A stretch of DNA of 64,000 nucleotides from Betaproteobacteria bacterium (GCA_028292405.1 JAQGMJ010000045.1:124001-188000), one strand, 5' to 3'. Numbered from the stretch's first letter, positions 15,880-24,888 are shown. The notes: a model not told the origin generated them from the sequence alone. Made by a program: numbers and translations.

Positions 15880-16757
15880 AGCCCGCCCCGTTTCGCTACG
15901 CCGCCGCGCAGTCGCTCGAACATGCGCTGGCCCTGAAAGCCGAGGCCGGCGAGGAGGCGCGCTTTCTCGCCGGCGGCCAGAGCCTGATTCCGGCGATGAA
16001 CTTCCGCCTGGCGCAGCCGGCCATGCTGATCGACCTCAACCCGCTGGATGACCTGGACTACATCACGGTGGACAACGGCGCGCTGCGCATCGGCGCGCGC
16101 ACCCGCTACAGCCGCGTCGAGCATTGCGCCGAAGTGGCGCGCTGGCAGCCGCTGCTGGCCGAAGTGCTGCCGAACATCGCGCACCCGCAAATCCGCAATC
16201 GCGGCACTTTGTGCGGCAACCTGTCGAATGCGGACCCGGCCTCGGAGCTGCCGGCGGTGATGCTGGCGGCCGGTGCGCGCATGCATGCGCATTCGGCCGG
16301 CGGGGACCGCTGGATCGCGGCGGCCGACTTTTTCATCAACCTGTTCGAAACCGCGCTGCAGCCCGACGAGATGCTGGTTGAAATCGAGTTGCCCGCCCTG
16401 CCCGCGCGCAGCGGCACCTGCTTCATCGAAGTGGCGCGCCGGCCCGGCGACTATGCAATGGCGGGAGTCGCCGCCAGCCTGACCCTGGATGCGAACGGCC
16501 GCTGCGGCAGCGCCAGCATCGCCCTGTGCAACGCCGGGCCGACGCCGATGGCCGCCGCCGCTGCCGCGCAGTTGTTGATCGGCGGCGTACTCGACGCCGA
16601 GGCCATTGCCGCCGCCGCCGCGCAGGCGCAGGAGGAAGTCGAGCCCAACGGCAACGTGCATTGCACCGCGGACTACCAGCGCCACCTGGCCGGCGTGCTG
16701 ACCCGCCGCGCCCTCACCAGCGCTGCCGCCCGCGCGCGCCAAGGAACATCCGCATGA
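15876..16757 (+). CDS. molybdenum hydroxylase FAD-binding subunit (CoxM-like)
   Basis: A 293-residue medium subunit of the xanthine dehydrogenase/CO dehydrogenase family. It begins MKPAPFRYAAAQSLEHALAL as CoxM-type proteins do. FLAGGQSL (residues 29-36) binds the FAD pyrophosphate, and the TLCGNLSNADPASELPAV region (around residues 110-127) is the second FAD motif. It passes electrons from the Fe-S subunit to an acceptor. The stop overlaps the next start. The substrate is set by the large subunit. Confidence 0.9.
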   Translation: MKPAPFRYAAAQSLEHALALKAEAGEEARFLAGGQSLIPAMNFRLAQPAMLIDLNPLDDLDYITVDNGALRIGARTRYSRVEHCAEVARWQPLLAEVLPNIAHPQIRNRGTLCGNLSNADPASELPAVMLAAGARMHAHSAGGDRWIAAADFFINLFETALQPDEMLVEIELPALPARSGTCFIEVARRPGDYAMAGVAASLTLDANGRCGSASIALCNAGPTPMAAAAAAQLLIGGVLDAEAIAAAAAQAQEEVEPNGNVHCTADYQRHLAGVLTRRALTSAAARARQGTSA

Positions 16758-17260
16758 GCAGCAGCGATTTCGAACACGAGGTCAAGCTTTCCCTCACCGT
16801 CAACGGCCGCCGTTACACCCGCACCGTCGAGCCGCGCATGCTGCTGGCCGACTTCCTGCGCCATGAGCTGGGCCTCACCGGCACCCACGTCGGCTGCGAG
16901 CACGGCGTGTGCGGCGCCTGCACCGTGCAGTTCGACGGCGAGCCTGCGCGCTCCTGCCTGACTTTCGCGGTGCAGGCGCAGGGCCATGCGATTTCCACAG
17001 TCGAAAGCCTGGCTGGCGGACCCGGCAAGCTCTCCGTGCTGCAGGAGGCTTTTCGCGAGTGCCACGGACTGCAATGCGGCTACTGCACGCCGGGCATCCT
17101 GATGACCATGCAGGCGTATCTGGCGCAGCATCCCGATCCCACCGAGGCCGAGGTGCGCGAAGCCCTCTCCGGCAACCTGTGCCGCTGTACCGGCTACCAG
17201 CACATTGTCGACGCCGTGCTGCTGGCGGCGAAAAACCTGCGCGCGGGGGCTGCGGCATGA
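16754..17260 (+). CDS. molybdenum hydroxylase 2Fe-2S subunit (CoxS-like)
   Basis: A 168-residue small subunit. The plant-type 2Fe-2S cluster is bound by Cys48, Cys53, Cys56 and Cys68 (CEHGVCGAC and downstream). The second cluster is bound by Cys108 and Cys111 (CGYC) and Cys143 and Cys145 (CRC). All eight ligands are present. ATGA overlaps join it to the genes on both sides, so the three subunits should be made in equal amounts. Confidence 0.93.
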   Translation: MSSSDFEHEVKLSLTVNGRRYTRTVEPRMLLADFLRHELGLTGTHVGCEHGVCGACTVQFDGEPARSCLTFAVQAQGHAISTVESLAGGPGKLSVLQEAFRECHGLQCGYCTPGILMTMQAYLAQHPDPTEAEVREALSGNLCRCTGYQHIVDAVLLAAKNLRAGAAA

Positions 17261-19596
17261 GCACCCGCTACTTCGGTCAGCCGGTCAAGCGCAACGAGGA
17301 CGCGCGACTGCTCACCGGCAGCGCGCTGTTCGTCGACGATGTCGAACTCTCCGGCATGCTGCACGCGGCATTTTTGCGCAGCCCGCATGCGCACGCGAAA
17401 ATCATCTCCATCGACGTCGAGGCGGCGAAGGCGCGCCCCGGCGTGATCGCCATCTACACCGCCGAAGACCTGGGCGACTACTGGCAGCATGGGCCGCTGC
17501 TGGTGCCGCCGCCGCCGGTTCCCGGCATCGTCTTCAACCTGCGCACCCAGGTGCCGCTGGCCAAGGGCGTGACGCGCCATGTCGGCGAGCCGGTGGTACT
17601 GGTGATCGCCGAGAGCCGCTATATCGCGGAAGACGCGGTGGGCGACATCTACATCGACTGGGAGGCGCTGCCGGTAGCCGCCGAACTGGAGGCGGCCGCG
17701 CGACCCGATGCGCCGCGCGTCTACCCGGACATTCCCGGCAACGTCGCCGCGCACGCGCACCAGAAGCGCGGCGACTATGGCCGCGCGGCGAAGGACGCCC
17801 ATGTCACTATCAAGCGCCGCTTCACCTATGACCATGGCTGCTCGCAGCCGATGGAGACGCGCGGCGTGGTGGCGCAGTGGGACAACAAAGCCGACAAGCT
17901 GACCATCTGGGACACCACGCAGGCGCCGGTGGCAATACGCAACGGCATGGCGGCGATGCTGGGACTTTCCGAGCGCCAGGTGCGGGTGATCGCCCCCTTC
18001 ATCGGCGGCGGCTTCGGGCCGAAGATCATGATGTTCTACCCGGAGGAAGTGCTGATCCCCTGGGTGGCGATACAACTGAACACGCCGGTGAAGTGGATCG
18101 AGGACCGCGCGGAACACTTCTTCGCCACCACGCATGAGCGCGGGCAGATCCACGATGCCGAAATGGCGATCGACAAGGAAGGCAAGATCATCGGCATCAA
18201 GGACGTGTTCCTGCACGACACCGGCGCCTACGACCCCTACGGCCTGACGGTGCCGATCAACAGCCAGTGCACCCTGCTCGGGCCCTACGTGGTGCCGCAC
18301 TACGACAGCATGTTCACCGCCGTATTCACCAACAAGACCCTGGTGACGCCGTATCGCGGCGCCGGGCGCCAGCATGGCGTGTTCGTGATGGAGCGTTTGC
18401 TGGACATCGCCGCGCGCGAGATCGGCATTACGCCGGCGGAAATCCGCAGGCGCAATTTCATCGCGCCGGATGCCTTTCCCTACAACCACGGCATCATCTA
18501 CCAGGACTTCACCGAGCTTACCTACGACAGCGGCAACTACGAGCCTATCCTCGACCAGGTGCTGGCCACCATCGGCTACGAAAAATTTCTCGCCGAAGAG
18601 CAGCCGCGTTTGCGCGCCGAGGGGAAGTGCGTCGGCATCGCGGTGGTCTGCTATGTCGAGGGCACCGGCATCGGGCCGTACGAAGGCGCCAAGGTGCAGG
18701 TGCAGGCCAGCGGCAAGGTGAGCGTGGTCACCGGCATCGGCACCCAGGGCCAGGGGCACTTCACCAGCTTCGCGCAAATCGTCGCGGACGCCTGCGGAGT
18801 GGATGTGACCAACGTGGAAGTCATCACCGGCGATACCGACGCCTTCTACTGGGGCGCCGGCACGTTCGCCAGCCGCGGCGCGGTGGTGGCGGGCAATGCC
18901 ATCGGCCAGGCGGCGGGGCTGGTGCGGCAAAAAATCCTCGCCACCGCCGCCGAGCATTTCGAATGCGCCGAGACTGATTTGATCATCGAAAACGGCAAGG
19001 TCTCGCTCAACGGCGTGCCGGGACATTCGATCACCCTGGGCGAACTCGCCGGCATGGCCAACCCGATGCGCGGCGCGGTCGCGCCCGGCACCGAGCCGGG
19101 ACTGGAAGCCACCAGCTACTTCGGCCCGCCGATGGGTGCCACCGCTTCCGGCGCGCACGCGATGATTGTGGAAGTCGACCCCGAGACCATGATGGTGGAG
19201 ATCAAGCGCTACGCGGTGGCGCACGATTGCGGGGTAGTGATCAACCCGCTGATCGTCGAGGGCCAGGTGCAGGGCGGCGTGGCGCAGGGCATCGGCAACG
19301 CGTTTTTCGAGGACCTGGTCTATAACGACGAGGGCCAGCTGCTCAATGCCTCGCTGGCGGACTACCTGTTGCCCAGTTCGATGGACGTGCCGCGGATGGA
19401 AATGACGCATACGGTGACGCCATCGCCCCTCAACCCGCTGGGCATCAAGGGCGTGGGCGAAGCCGGGGCGATTCCGGTGGGACCGTTATTCGCGCAGGCG
19501 CTGGAAGATGCGCTGCAACTGCCGAAGCGCGGTGTGGAGTTGCTGGACATTCCGCTCAGTCCGTCGAAGCTGTGGGAGCTTGCGCGCAACGCTTGA
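17257..19596 (+). CDS. molybdenum hydroxylase large, molybdopterin-binding subunit (CoxL-like, form II type)
   Basis: A 779-residue catalytic subunit. The active-site loop is PYRGAGR (residues 365-371), which lacks the Cys of true CO dehydrogenase (form I, AYRCSFR), so CO oxidation is unlikely. FIGGGFGPK and GTQGQGH are molybdopterin contacts, and Glu735 in GVGEAGA is the base catalyst. It probably hydroxylates an aromatic or N-heterocyclic compound or an aldehyde. No maturation factor (CoxD/E/F or XdhC) is in the window. It converges on the XRE/cupin regulator gene. Confidence 0.9.
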   Translation: MSTRYFGQPVKRNEDARLLTGSALFVDDVELSGMLHAAFLRSPHAHAKIISIDVEAAKARPGVIAIYTAEDLGDYWQHGPLLVPPPPVPGIVFNLRTQVPLAKGVTRHVGEPVVLVIAESRYIAEDAVGDIYIDWEALPVAAELEAAARPDAPRVYPDIPGNVAAHAHQKRGDYGRAAKDAHVTIKRRFTYDHGCSQPMETRGVVAQWDNKADKLTIWDTTQAPVAIRNGMAAMLGLSERQVRVIAPFIGGGFGPKIMMFYPEEVLIPWVAIQLNTPVKWIEDRAEHFFATTHERGQIHDAEMAIDKEGKIIGIKDVFLHDTGAYDPYGLTVPINSQCTLLGPYVVPHYDSMFTAVFTNKTLVTPYRGAGRQHGVFVMERLLDIAAREIGITPAEIRRRNFIAPDAFPYNHGIIYQDFTELTYDSGNYEPILDQVLATIGYEKFLAEEQPRLRAEGKCVGIAVVCYVEGTGIGPYEGAKVQVQASGKVSVVTGIGTQGQGHFTSFAQIVADACGVDVTNVEVITGDTDAFYWGAGTFASRGAVVAGNAIGQAAGLVRQKILATAAEHFECAETDLIIENGKVSLNGVPGHSITLGELAGMANPMRGAVAPGTEPGLEATSYFGPPMGATASGAHAMIVEVDPETMMVEIKRYAVAHDCGVVINPLIVEGQVQGGVAQGIGNAFFEDLVYNDEGQLLNASLADYLLPSSMDVPRMEMTHTVTPSPLNPLGIKGVGEAGAIPVGPLFAQALEDALQLPKRGVELLDIPLSPSKLWELARNA

Positions 19597-19607
19597 GTTC
19601 AGGGCGC

Positions 19608-19680
19608 GGCGGTGTAGGCCATTACCGCCAGCATCACGCCTTATGCGTTGGCGGTGTAGACCATCACCGCCAACATCACA
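19608..19680. repeat. 42-bp-offset tandem duplication of the regulator gene's 3' end
   Basis: Two 31-bp copies (19608-19638 and 19650-19680) differ at four positions. The second copy codes for the last ten residues of the XRE/cupin regulator. The first lies beyond its stop codon, in the same frame, and would encode VMLAVMAYTA before a TGA at 19601-19599. Confidence 0.75.
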
Positions 19681-20282
19681 ATAGGCAGCTTCACCAGTTG
19701 CTCCGGGCCGTGCGGCACCTTGCCGTCGAAGGTCAGGGAGTCGCCCGGCCCGAGCATGAAAATCTGGTTGCCATGGCGGTACTGGATGCGCCCCTCCAGG
19801 ATGTGCAGGAACTCCAGCCCCTCGTGCTTGAAAGCCGGGAAGACTTCGCTTTCGTCGGTAAGGGTCACCAAAAAAGGCTCGAAGGGCTTGTGCGGGCCGC
19901 GGTTCGAATAGAGCAAGTGGTAGGTGTGCCCCTTCTTGGTGCCTCGCCGGATCACTTCCAGCCCACCGGCCTTGGGCACGTATTGCACTTCGCCCGCCGC
20001 GCTTTCAAAGTCCTGCATCAGTTCGGCGATGCCCACGCCCAGCGCCCGCGCCAGGGTGCGCAAGCTGTCCAGGCTGGCCGATACCTGGCCGTTCTCGATC
20101 TTGGAAAGCATGCCGGGGCTCAAACCCGAGAGGCGGGCCAGGTCGGTGATGGTGAGGCGGCACTGCATGCGCAGGCCGTGCACGGTGGAGCCGATATGCC
20201 GGTCCAGCGCGCGCGGGTCGTCCGCCGGGTCTGTGGATACAGCCTGCGCCGGCTTGGCCGGAGGTTTTTTCGCTGCTGGCAT
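19641..20282 (-). CDS. XRE-family regulator with C-terminal cupin domain
   Basis: A 213-residue repressor or activator. Residues 1-25 are a basic Ala/Pro-rich tail. The helix-turn-helix covers about 30-85 (LTITDLARLSGLSPGMLSKIENG). The cupin sensor covers about 135-210 (HEGLEFLHILEGRIQYRHG, GDSLTFDGKVPHGPEQL). The start at 20282 was chosen for AAGGGAGC upstream of the ATG. It diverges from the N-methylglutamate operon and shares its control region, so it is the likely regulator; the cupin may sense a pathway amine or amino acid. Confidence 0.88.
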   Translation of the reverse strand: MPAAKKPPAKPAQAVSTDPADDPRALDRHIGSTVHGLRMQCRLTITDLARLSGLSPGMLSKIENGQVSASLDSLRTLARALGVGIAELMQDFESAAGEVQYVPKAGGLEVIRRGTKKGHTYHLLYSNRGPHKPFEPFLVTLTDESEVFPAFKHEGLEFLHILEGRIQYRHGNQIFMLGPGDSLTFDGKVPHGPEQLVKLPIVMLAVMVYTANA

Positions 20283-20348
20283 CAATGCTCCCTTAGCAGG
20301 CGTCACTATAACGCACCAAATCCGGGCGAAATTTACGCTGCCATGCAC

Positions 20349-20365
20349 TTTTCCTGTGAGGAAAA
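20349..20365. promoter_or_regulatory. 7-3-7 inverted repeat, candidate operator of the XRE/cupin regulator
   Basis: TTTTCCT-GTG-AGGAAAA is a perfect inverted repeat about 20 bp upstream of the -35 box of the mgd promoter and in the path of the divergent regulator gene. Length and symmetry suit an XRE dimer. Confidence 0.5.
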
Positions 20366-20385
20366 TACTATTTCTCCACAGTATT
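20364..20385. promoter_or_regulatory. second dyad overlapping the -35 box
   Basis: AATACT (20364-20369) and AGTATT (20380-20385) form an inverted repeat with ten bases between the arms. The right arm overlaps the first two bases of the -35 hexamer, a position expected for a repressor site. Confidence 0.4.
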
Positions 20386-20412
20386 GACAAGGCATTTTTC
20401 GCTCCTTACACT
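20384..20412 (+). promoter_or_regulatory. sigma-70 promoter of the mgd-gmaS-mgs operon
   Basis: A consensus -35 TTGACA (20384-20389), a 17-bp spacer, and a -10 TACACT (20407-20412; four of six matches). It predicts a transcript start near 20419, about 28 bp before the first start codon of the operon. Confidence 0.6.
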
Positions 20413-20446
20413 CGCCTGACTTTTTCTTCCTACGGTTGGTGTTTTC

Positions 20447-21688
20447 ATGCCCTGGCGCCTGCTGCGCTTCGCCCTCTCCAAAAAGCACCCGGAACCACGC
20501 ATGTTCCGTGCGCACGCGGAACTGAAGCGCTCTTATGACGTGGTGATCATCGGCGCCGGCGGGCACGGGCTGGCAGCGGCGTATTACCTGGCGCGCGACC
20601 ACGGCATCACCAACGTGGCGGTGCTGGAGCAAGGCTATATCGGCGGGGGCAACACCGGGCGCAACACCACCATCATCCGCTCGAACTACCTGACGCCGGA
20701 AGGCGCGAAGTTCTACGACATGAGCGTGAAGCTGTGGCAGGACCTGTCGGAAGACTTCGACCTCAACCTGTTCTATTCGAATCGCGGCCACTACACCCTG
20801 GCGCATACGGATTCGGCGATGCGCACCATGCGCTGGCGCGCCGAGGTGAACAAGCACTACGGCATCGACAGCGAAGTGGTCGATGCCGCCGCCGTGCACA
20901 AGGCCTGCCCGATGATGGACCTGAGTTGCAACGGCCATGCGCCGATACTCGGCGCGCTGTTTCACGCGCCGGGTTCGATTGCGCGGCATGACGCTGTCGC
21001 CTGGGGCTACGGGCGGGGTGCCGACCAGCGCGGGGTGGAGATCCACCAGCAGACCAAGGTAACGGGCATCGAGATCGTCGCCGGCAAGGTCAAGGGCGTA
21101 CACACCAGCCGCGGGCACATCGCCACTTCCAAGGTGCTGTGCGCGGTGGCGGGCTCGACGCCGCGCATTACGAAGATGATCGGTATCGACACGCCGCTGT
21201 TCATCCACCCGCTGCAAGCGATGGTCTCCGAGCCCCTAAAGCCCTGGCTCGACCCGATCCTGGTCTCCGGCAGCCTGCACGTCTATGTCAGCCAGACCGC
21301 GCGCGGCGAACTGGTGATGGGCGCCTCGCTCGACCCCTATGAGTTGCACAACACGCGTTCGACTTTCGATTTCGTCGAAGGGCTTTCCTCGCACATGATC
21401 GACATGTTCCCCTTCCTGGCCGACGTCAAGGTGGTGCGCCAGTGGGCCGGCATGGCCGACATGACGCCGGACTTCGCGCCGCTGATGGGCAAAACCGAAG
21501 TCGAAGGTTTTTACCTCGACGCCGGCTGGGGCACCTGGGGCTTCAAGGCCACGCCCGCCAGCGGCAAGACCATGAGTTATACGGTGGCGAACGACCGCAA
21601 CCACGAGTTGATCGAAGGCTTCACCCTGGACCGCTTCCGCAAGTACGCCCCCACCGGCGAGAAGGGAGCCGCCAGTGTCGGCCACTAA
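20447..21688 (+). CDS. mgdA: N-methylglutamate dehydrogenase subunit A (sarcosine oxidase beta-like)
   Basis: A 413-residue FAD/FMN-binding oxidoreductase of the SoxB type. DVVIIGAGGHGLAAAYYLA (from residue 29) is the dinucleotide-binding fold, and GNTGRNTTIIRSNY is the signature near the flavin in SoxB proteins. In the N-methylglutamate pathway the four-subunit complex releases formaldehyde and glutamate from N-methylglutamate. The sequence alone fits sarcosine oxidase equally well; gmaS and mgsABC directly downstream decide the call. A weak ribosome-binding site makes Met14 an alternative start. Confidence 0.82.
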   Translation: MPWRLLRFALSKKHPEPRMFRAHAELKRSYDVVIIGAGGHGLAAAYYLARDHGITNVAVLEQGYIGGGNTGRNTTIIRSNYLTPEGAKFYDMSVKLWQDLSEDFDLNLFYSNRGHYTLAHTDSAMRTMRWRAEVNKHYGIDSEVVDAAAVHKACPMMDLSCNGHAPILGALFHAPGSIARHDAVAWGYGRGADQRGVEIHQQTKVTGIEIVAGKVKGVHTSRGHIATSKVLCAVAGSTPRITKMIGIDTPLFIHPLQAMVSEPLKPWLDPILVSGSLHVYVSQTARGELVMGASLDPYELHNTRSTFDFVEGLSSHMIDMFPFLADVKVVRQWAGMADMTPDFAPLMGKTEVEGFYLDAGWGTWGFKATPASGKTMSYTVANDRNHELIEGFTLDRFRKYAPTGEKGAASVGH

Positions 21689-21703
21689 TCGAGGGACCCG
21701 GAC

Positions 21704-21976
21704 GTGAAGCTGATGACCTGTCCGATCAACGGCCCGCGCCCGGTCTCGGAATTTTTTTACCATGGCGAACTGCGGCCGATGCCCGACCCGCAGGCGGCAA
21801 CGGACGATGCCTGGGCCGACTACGTGTTCAACCGCAACGGCGCCCCCGGCGTCAAGCGCGAATGGTGGTACCACCTGCCTTCGGGTGTGTGGTTCATCGC
21901 CGAGCGCGATACTGCCACCGACCAGGTATTGCGCACCTATCTTTACAGCGACGCCGTGGCGGAGGCTGTGCAATGA
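21704..21976 (+). CDS. mgdB: N-methylglutamate dehydrogenase subunit B (sarcosine oxidase delta-like)
   Basis: A 90-residue small subunit. It begins MKLMTCPINGPRPVSEFFYHGE. In heterotetrameric sarcosine oxidase the delta subunit binds zinc through three cysteines and a histidine. Here Cys6 is kept but the second position reads Asn (CPIN), and the later HLPSG segment keeps the His but has no Cys. The zinc site therefore looks degenerate, which separates it from typical SoxD. It overlaps the next gene as ATGA. Confidence 0.82.
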   Translation: MKLMTCPINGPRPVSEFFYHGELRPMPDPQAATDDAWADYVFNRNGAPGVKREWWYHLPSGVWFIAERDTATDQVLRTYLYSDAVAEAVQ

Positions 21977-24888
21977 AGCGCCTGCCGCCGCAAGCCGGCG
22001 AGTGGATCGACCGCGGCAAGCCGCTGCGCTTCACCTTCGAAGGCATCGGCTACGAGGGCTATGCCGGCGACACCATCAGCAGCGCCTTGCTGGCCGCCGG
22101 CGTGCGCGTGCTGGGCCGCAGCTTCAAGTACCACCGGCCGCGCAGCGTGCTTTCGCTGGCGAACCACGACGTCAACGCGCTGATGCAGGTGAGCAGCTGT
22201 TTTTCGGTGCCCAATGTACGCGCTGATGTGACGCCGCTGGCCGAGGGGCTGCGCGCCACGGCGGTCAATACCATCGGCGGCGTGGCGCGCGATCGCGCGC
22301 GCTTCCTCGAATGGCTGGCGCCGTTTTTGCCGGTGGGCTTTTACTACAAGGCGTTCCACAAAAAATCGCAGTTTCCTTTCTGGGAGCGGGTGTTTCGCCG
22401 CACCACGGGCCTGGGCACCGTCGATTTTTCCGCGCGCCGCAAGGGCTCGCCGAAGCGCTATGCATTTTGCGATGTGCTGGTGATCGGCGGCGGTCCCGCC
22501 GGCCTGGCGGCGGCCGATGCCGCCTTGCGTGCCGGCGCGCGGGTGGCCCTGGTGGACGAAAATCCGCGCCTGGGCGGCAGCGGCCTGTACAACCTCGGCG
22601 GCGCCGACGGCGAGCGCCAGGCGGAAGAAACGCGGCGCCTTGCCGCCATCGCCGCCGCCGGTGCGGTGGTCTACGTCTCCAGCTACGCCGCCGGCTATTA
22701 CGCCGACCACTGGGTGCCCATCGTCACCCCTGGCCATGTGGTGAAAATGCGCGCCCGCGCGGTGGTCGTCGCCACCGGCGCCTACGAGCAGCCGGCGGTG
22801 TTCCGCAACAACGATTTGCCTGGCGTGATCCTTGCGTCCGCAGCGCAGAGAATGCTTGCCCGCTACTCTATCGCTCCCTGCAAGCGCGCCGTCGTGCTCG
22901 CCGCCAACGACGACGGCTACCGGGCTGCGCGCGACCTGGCGGCGCATGGCGTGGAAATCGCGGCGGTGGTGGATTTGCGCGGCGCCAATTCGCGCGGCGC
23001 GGTGCCGCCCGGCACCCTGGTGCTGGAAGGCCATGGCATCCATGAGGCCCTGGCCGATTCGCAGGGCGCCCTGCGCGGCGTGCGGGTGGCGCCGCTTGCG
23101 CGCGACGGCACGCTGGACGGTTACCAGGCGCGCGAATTCGAATGCGATGGCCTGCTGATGAGCACCGGCTGGGCCGGTGCCGCCCCTCTGCTCTACCAGG
23201 CCGGCGCGCGGATGGAATTCAGCGCCGAGTTGCAGCAGTTCGTGCCGGCCGCCTGCCCGCCCGGCGTGTATGCCGCAGGCCGGGTCAACGGTGTCCACGG
23301 CTTCGCGCAAAAGCTGCGTGACGGCGCAGCGGCCGGGCGGGCTGCGGCAGCGCAGTCGCGCAAGCCTGGCAGCGTCGATGGCGCCGCGCCTTCATGCAGG
23401 CAGGAGCGCGCGCAATCCGGCATGCCCAGCCATCCTTATCCGATCTTTGCGCACCCCAAGGGCCGCAATTTCGTTGACTTCGACGAAGACCTGCAATTGA
23501 AGGATTTTTTCAACGCCGCGCAGGAAGGCTTCGACAACATCGAGCTGATGAAGCGCTATAGCACGGTGGGCATGGGGCCTTCGCAGGGCAAGCATTCGAA
23601 CATGAACGCGATTCGTGTGCTGGCGAAAATCCTCGGGCGTACGCCCGGCGAGGTCGGCAGCACCACGGCGCGGCCGATGTTCCACCCGGTGCCGATGTCG
23701 CACCTGGGCGGGCGCGGCTTCATGCCGGAGCGCGCCACCCCGCTAGAAGGGCGCCACGCCGCCGCCAGTGCGGTATGGATGCCGGCGGGGCAATGGCAGC
23801 GGCCGGAGTATTACGCCGTGGAAAACCAGACGCGCGAAGCGGCGATCCGCGCCGAAGTGGCGGCGGTGCGCGGCGCTGTCGGCGTGATCGACGTCGGTAC
23901 GCTGGGCAAGATCGAGCTCTTCGGGCGCGATGCCGGCGCCTTTTTCGAGCGCATCTACACCGCTAAATTCGCCGGCATGAAGGTGGGCAGCACGCGCTAC
24001 GGGCTGATGCTCGACGAATCCGGCGTGGTGATCGACGACGGCGTGATTGCACGCCTGGGCGAAGAGCATTTCTACTTCACCACCACCACTACCGGCTCGG
24101 CCACGGTGTACCGCGAACTCACGCGCCTGAATGCCATGTGGCGCATGGAAGTGGGCATCGTCAACGTCACCGGGCATTTCGCGGCAATCAACCTGGCCGG
24201 CCCGCGCTCGCGCGAGGTACTGGCGCCGCTGACCGCGCTTGATCTGTCGGAGGCAACATTTCCCTATCTCGGCGCGCGCGAGGCGCAAGTGGCGGGCTTG
24301 CCGGCACGCCTGCTGCGCGTCGGCTTCGTCGGCGAACTGGGTTACGAAATCCATGTGCCCGCCTCGGGCGCGGCGCACCTGTGGGACCAGTTGATGAAGA
24401 CCGGCGCGGCCCACGGCATCCGCCCCTTCGGCGTCGAGGCCCAGCGCCTGCTACGGCTGGAGAAGGGACACATCATCGTCAGCCAGGACACCGACGGCGT
24501 CACCAACGCGCTTGAGCTCGGCATGGACTGGGCGCTGAAAATGGACAAGCCGTTTTTTGTCGGCCAGCGCAGCCTGGAGGCGATGGGCCGCCTGCCGCGC
24601 AAGCAGGCCCTGGTGGGTTTCACTCTCGACGAGCCCGACACCGGCATGCCAAAGGAATGCCACCTGGTGATCGAAAGTGACGAGCCCGCCGGGCGCATCA
24701 CCAGCATCGCGCATTCGCCGGCTGTTGGCAGAGTGATCGGCCTGGCGCTGGTGGCGCCGGCCTTGAGCAAGGTCGGCAGCACATTGAATATCCGTATCGA
24801 CGGCGGCCGCATGGTGCGTGCCACGGTTTCGGAGACGCCGTTTTACGATCCGAAAAACCTGCGGCAAAAGCAGCCGGAGACCGCATGA
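21973..24888 (+). CDS. mgdC: N-methylglutamate dehydrogenase subunit C (sarcosine oxidase alpha-like)
   Basis: A 971-residue large subunit. Residues 1-100 match the ferredoxin-like N-terminal domain without cluster cysteines. A NAD/FAD-binding module starts at VLVIGGGPAGLAAAD (near 167). A connecting domain lies around 490-600, and the C-terminal 370 residues are a GcvT-like aminomethyltransferase domain with its C-terminal barrel (RLLRLEKGHIIVSQDTDG). The last domain would pass the methyl-derived carbon to tetrahydrofolate. Length matches SoxA (about 965-1000). The ATG at 21973 overlaps the mgdB stop, which fixes the start. Confidence 0.83.
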   Translation: MKRLPPQAGEWIDRGKPLRFTFEGIGYEGYAGDTISSALLAAGVRVLGRSFKYHRPRSVLSLANHDVNALMQVSSCFSVPNVRADVTPLAEGLRATAVNTIGGVARDRARFLEWLAPFLPVGFYYKAFHKKSQFPFWERVFRRTTGLGTVDFSARRKGSPKRYAFCDVLVIGGGPAGLAAADAALRAGARVALVDENPRLGGSGLYNLGGADGERQAEETRRLAAIAAAGAVVYVSSYAAGYYADHWVPIVTPGHVVKMRARAVVVATGAYEQPAVFRNNDLPGVILASAAQRMLARYSIAPCKRAVVLAANDDGYRAARDLAAHGVEIAAVVDLRGANSRGAVPPGTLVLEGHGIHEALADSQGALRGVRVAPLARDGTLDGYQAREFECDGLLMSTGWAGAAPLLYQAGARMEFSAELQQFVPAACPPGVYAAGRVNGVHGFAQKLRDGAAAGRAAAAQSRKPGSVDGAAPSCRQERAQSGMPSHPYPIFAHPKGRNFVDFDEDLQLKDFFNAAQEGFDNIELMKRYSTVGMGPSQGKHSNMNAIRVLAKILGRTPGEVGSTTARPMFHPVPMSHLGGRGFMPERATPLEGRHAAASAVWMPAGQWQRPEYYAVENQTREAAIRAEVAAVRGAVGVIDVGTLGKIELFGRDAGAFFERIYTAKFAGMKVGSTRYGLMLDESGVVIDDGVIARLGEEHFYFTTTTTGSATVYRELTRLNAMWRMEVGIVNVTGHFAAINLAGPRSREVLAPLTALDLSEATFPYLGAREAQVAGLPARLLRVGFVGELGYEIHVPASGAAHLWDQLMKTGAAHGIRPFGVEAQRLLRLEKGHIIVSQDTDGVTNALELGMDWALKMDKPFFVGQRSLEAMGRLPRKQALVGFTLDEPDTGMPKECHLVIESDEPAGRITSIAHSPAVGRVIGLALVAPALSKVGSTLNIRIDGGRMVRATVSETPFYDPKNLRQKQPETA

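Noticed and set aside
17257..19596. True CO dehydrogenase large subunit
   Set aside because: The active-site loop reads PYRGAGR and lacks the Cys of form I enzymes; only the general molybdenum hydroxylase family is supported.
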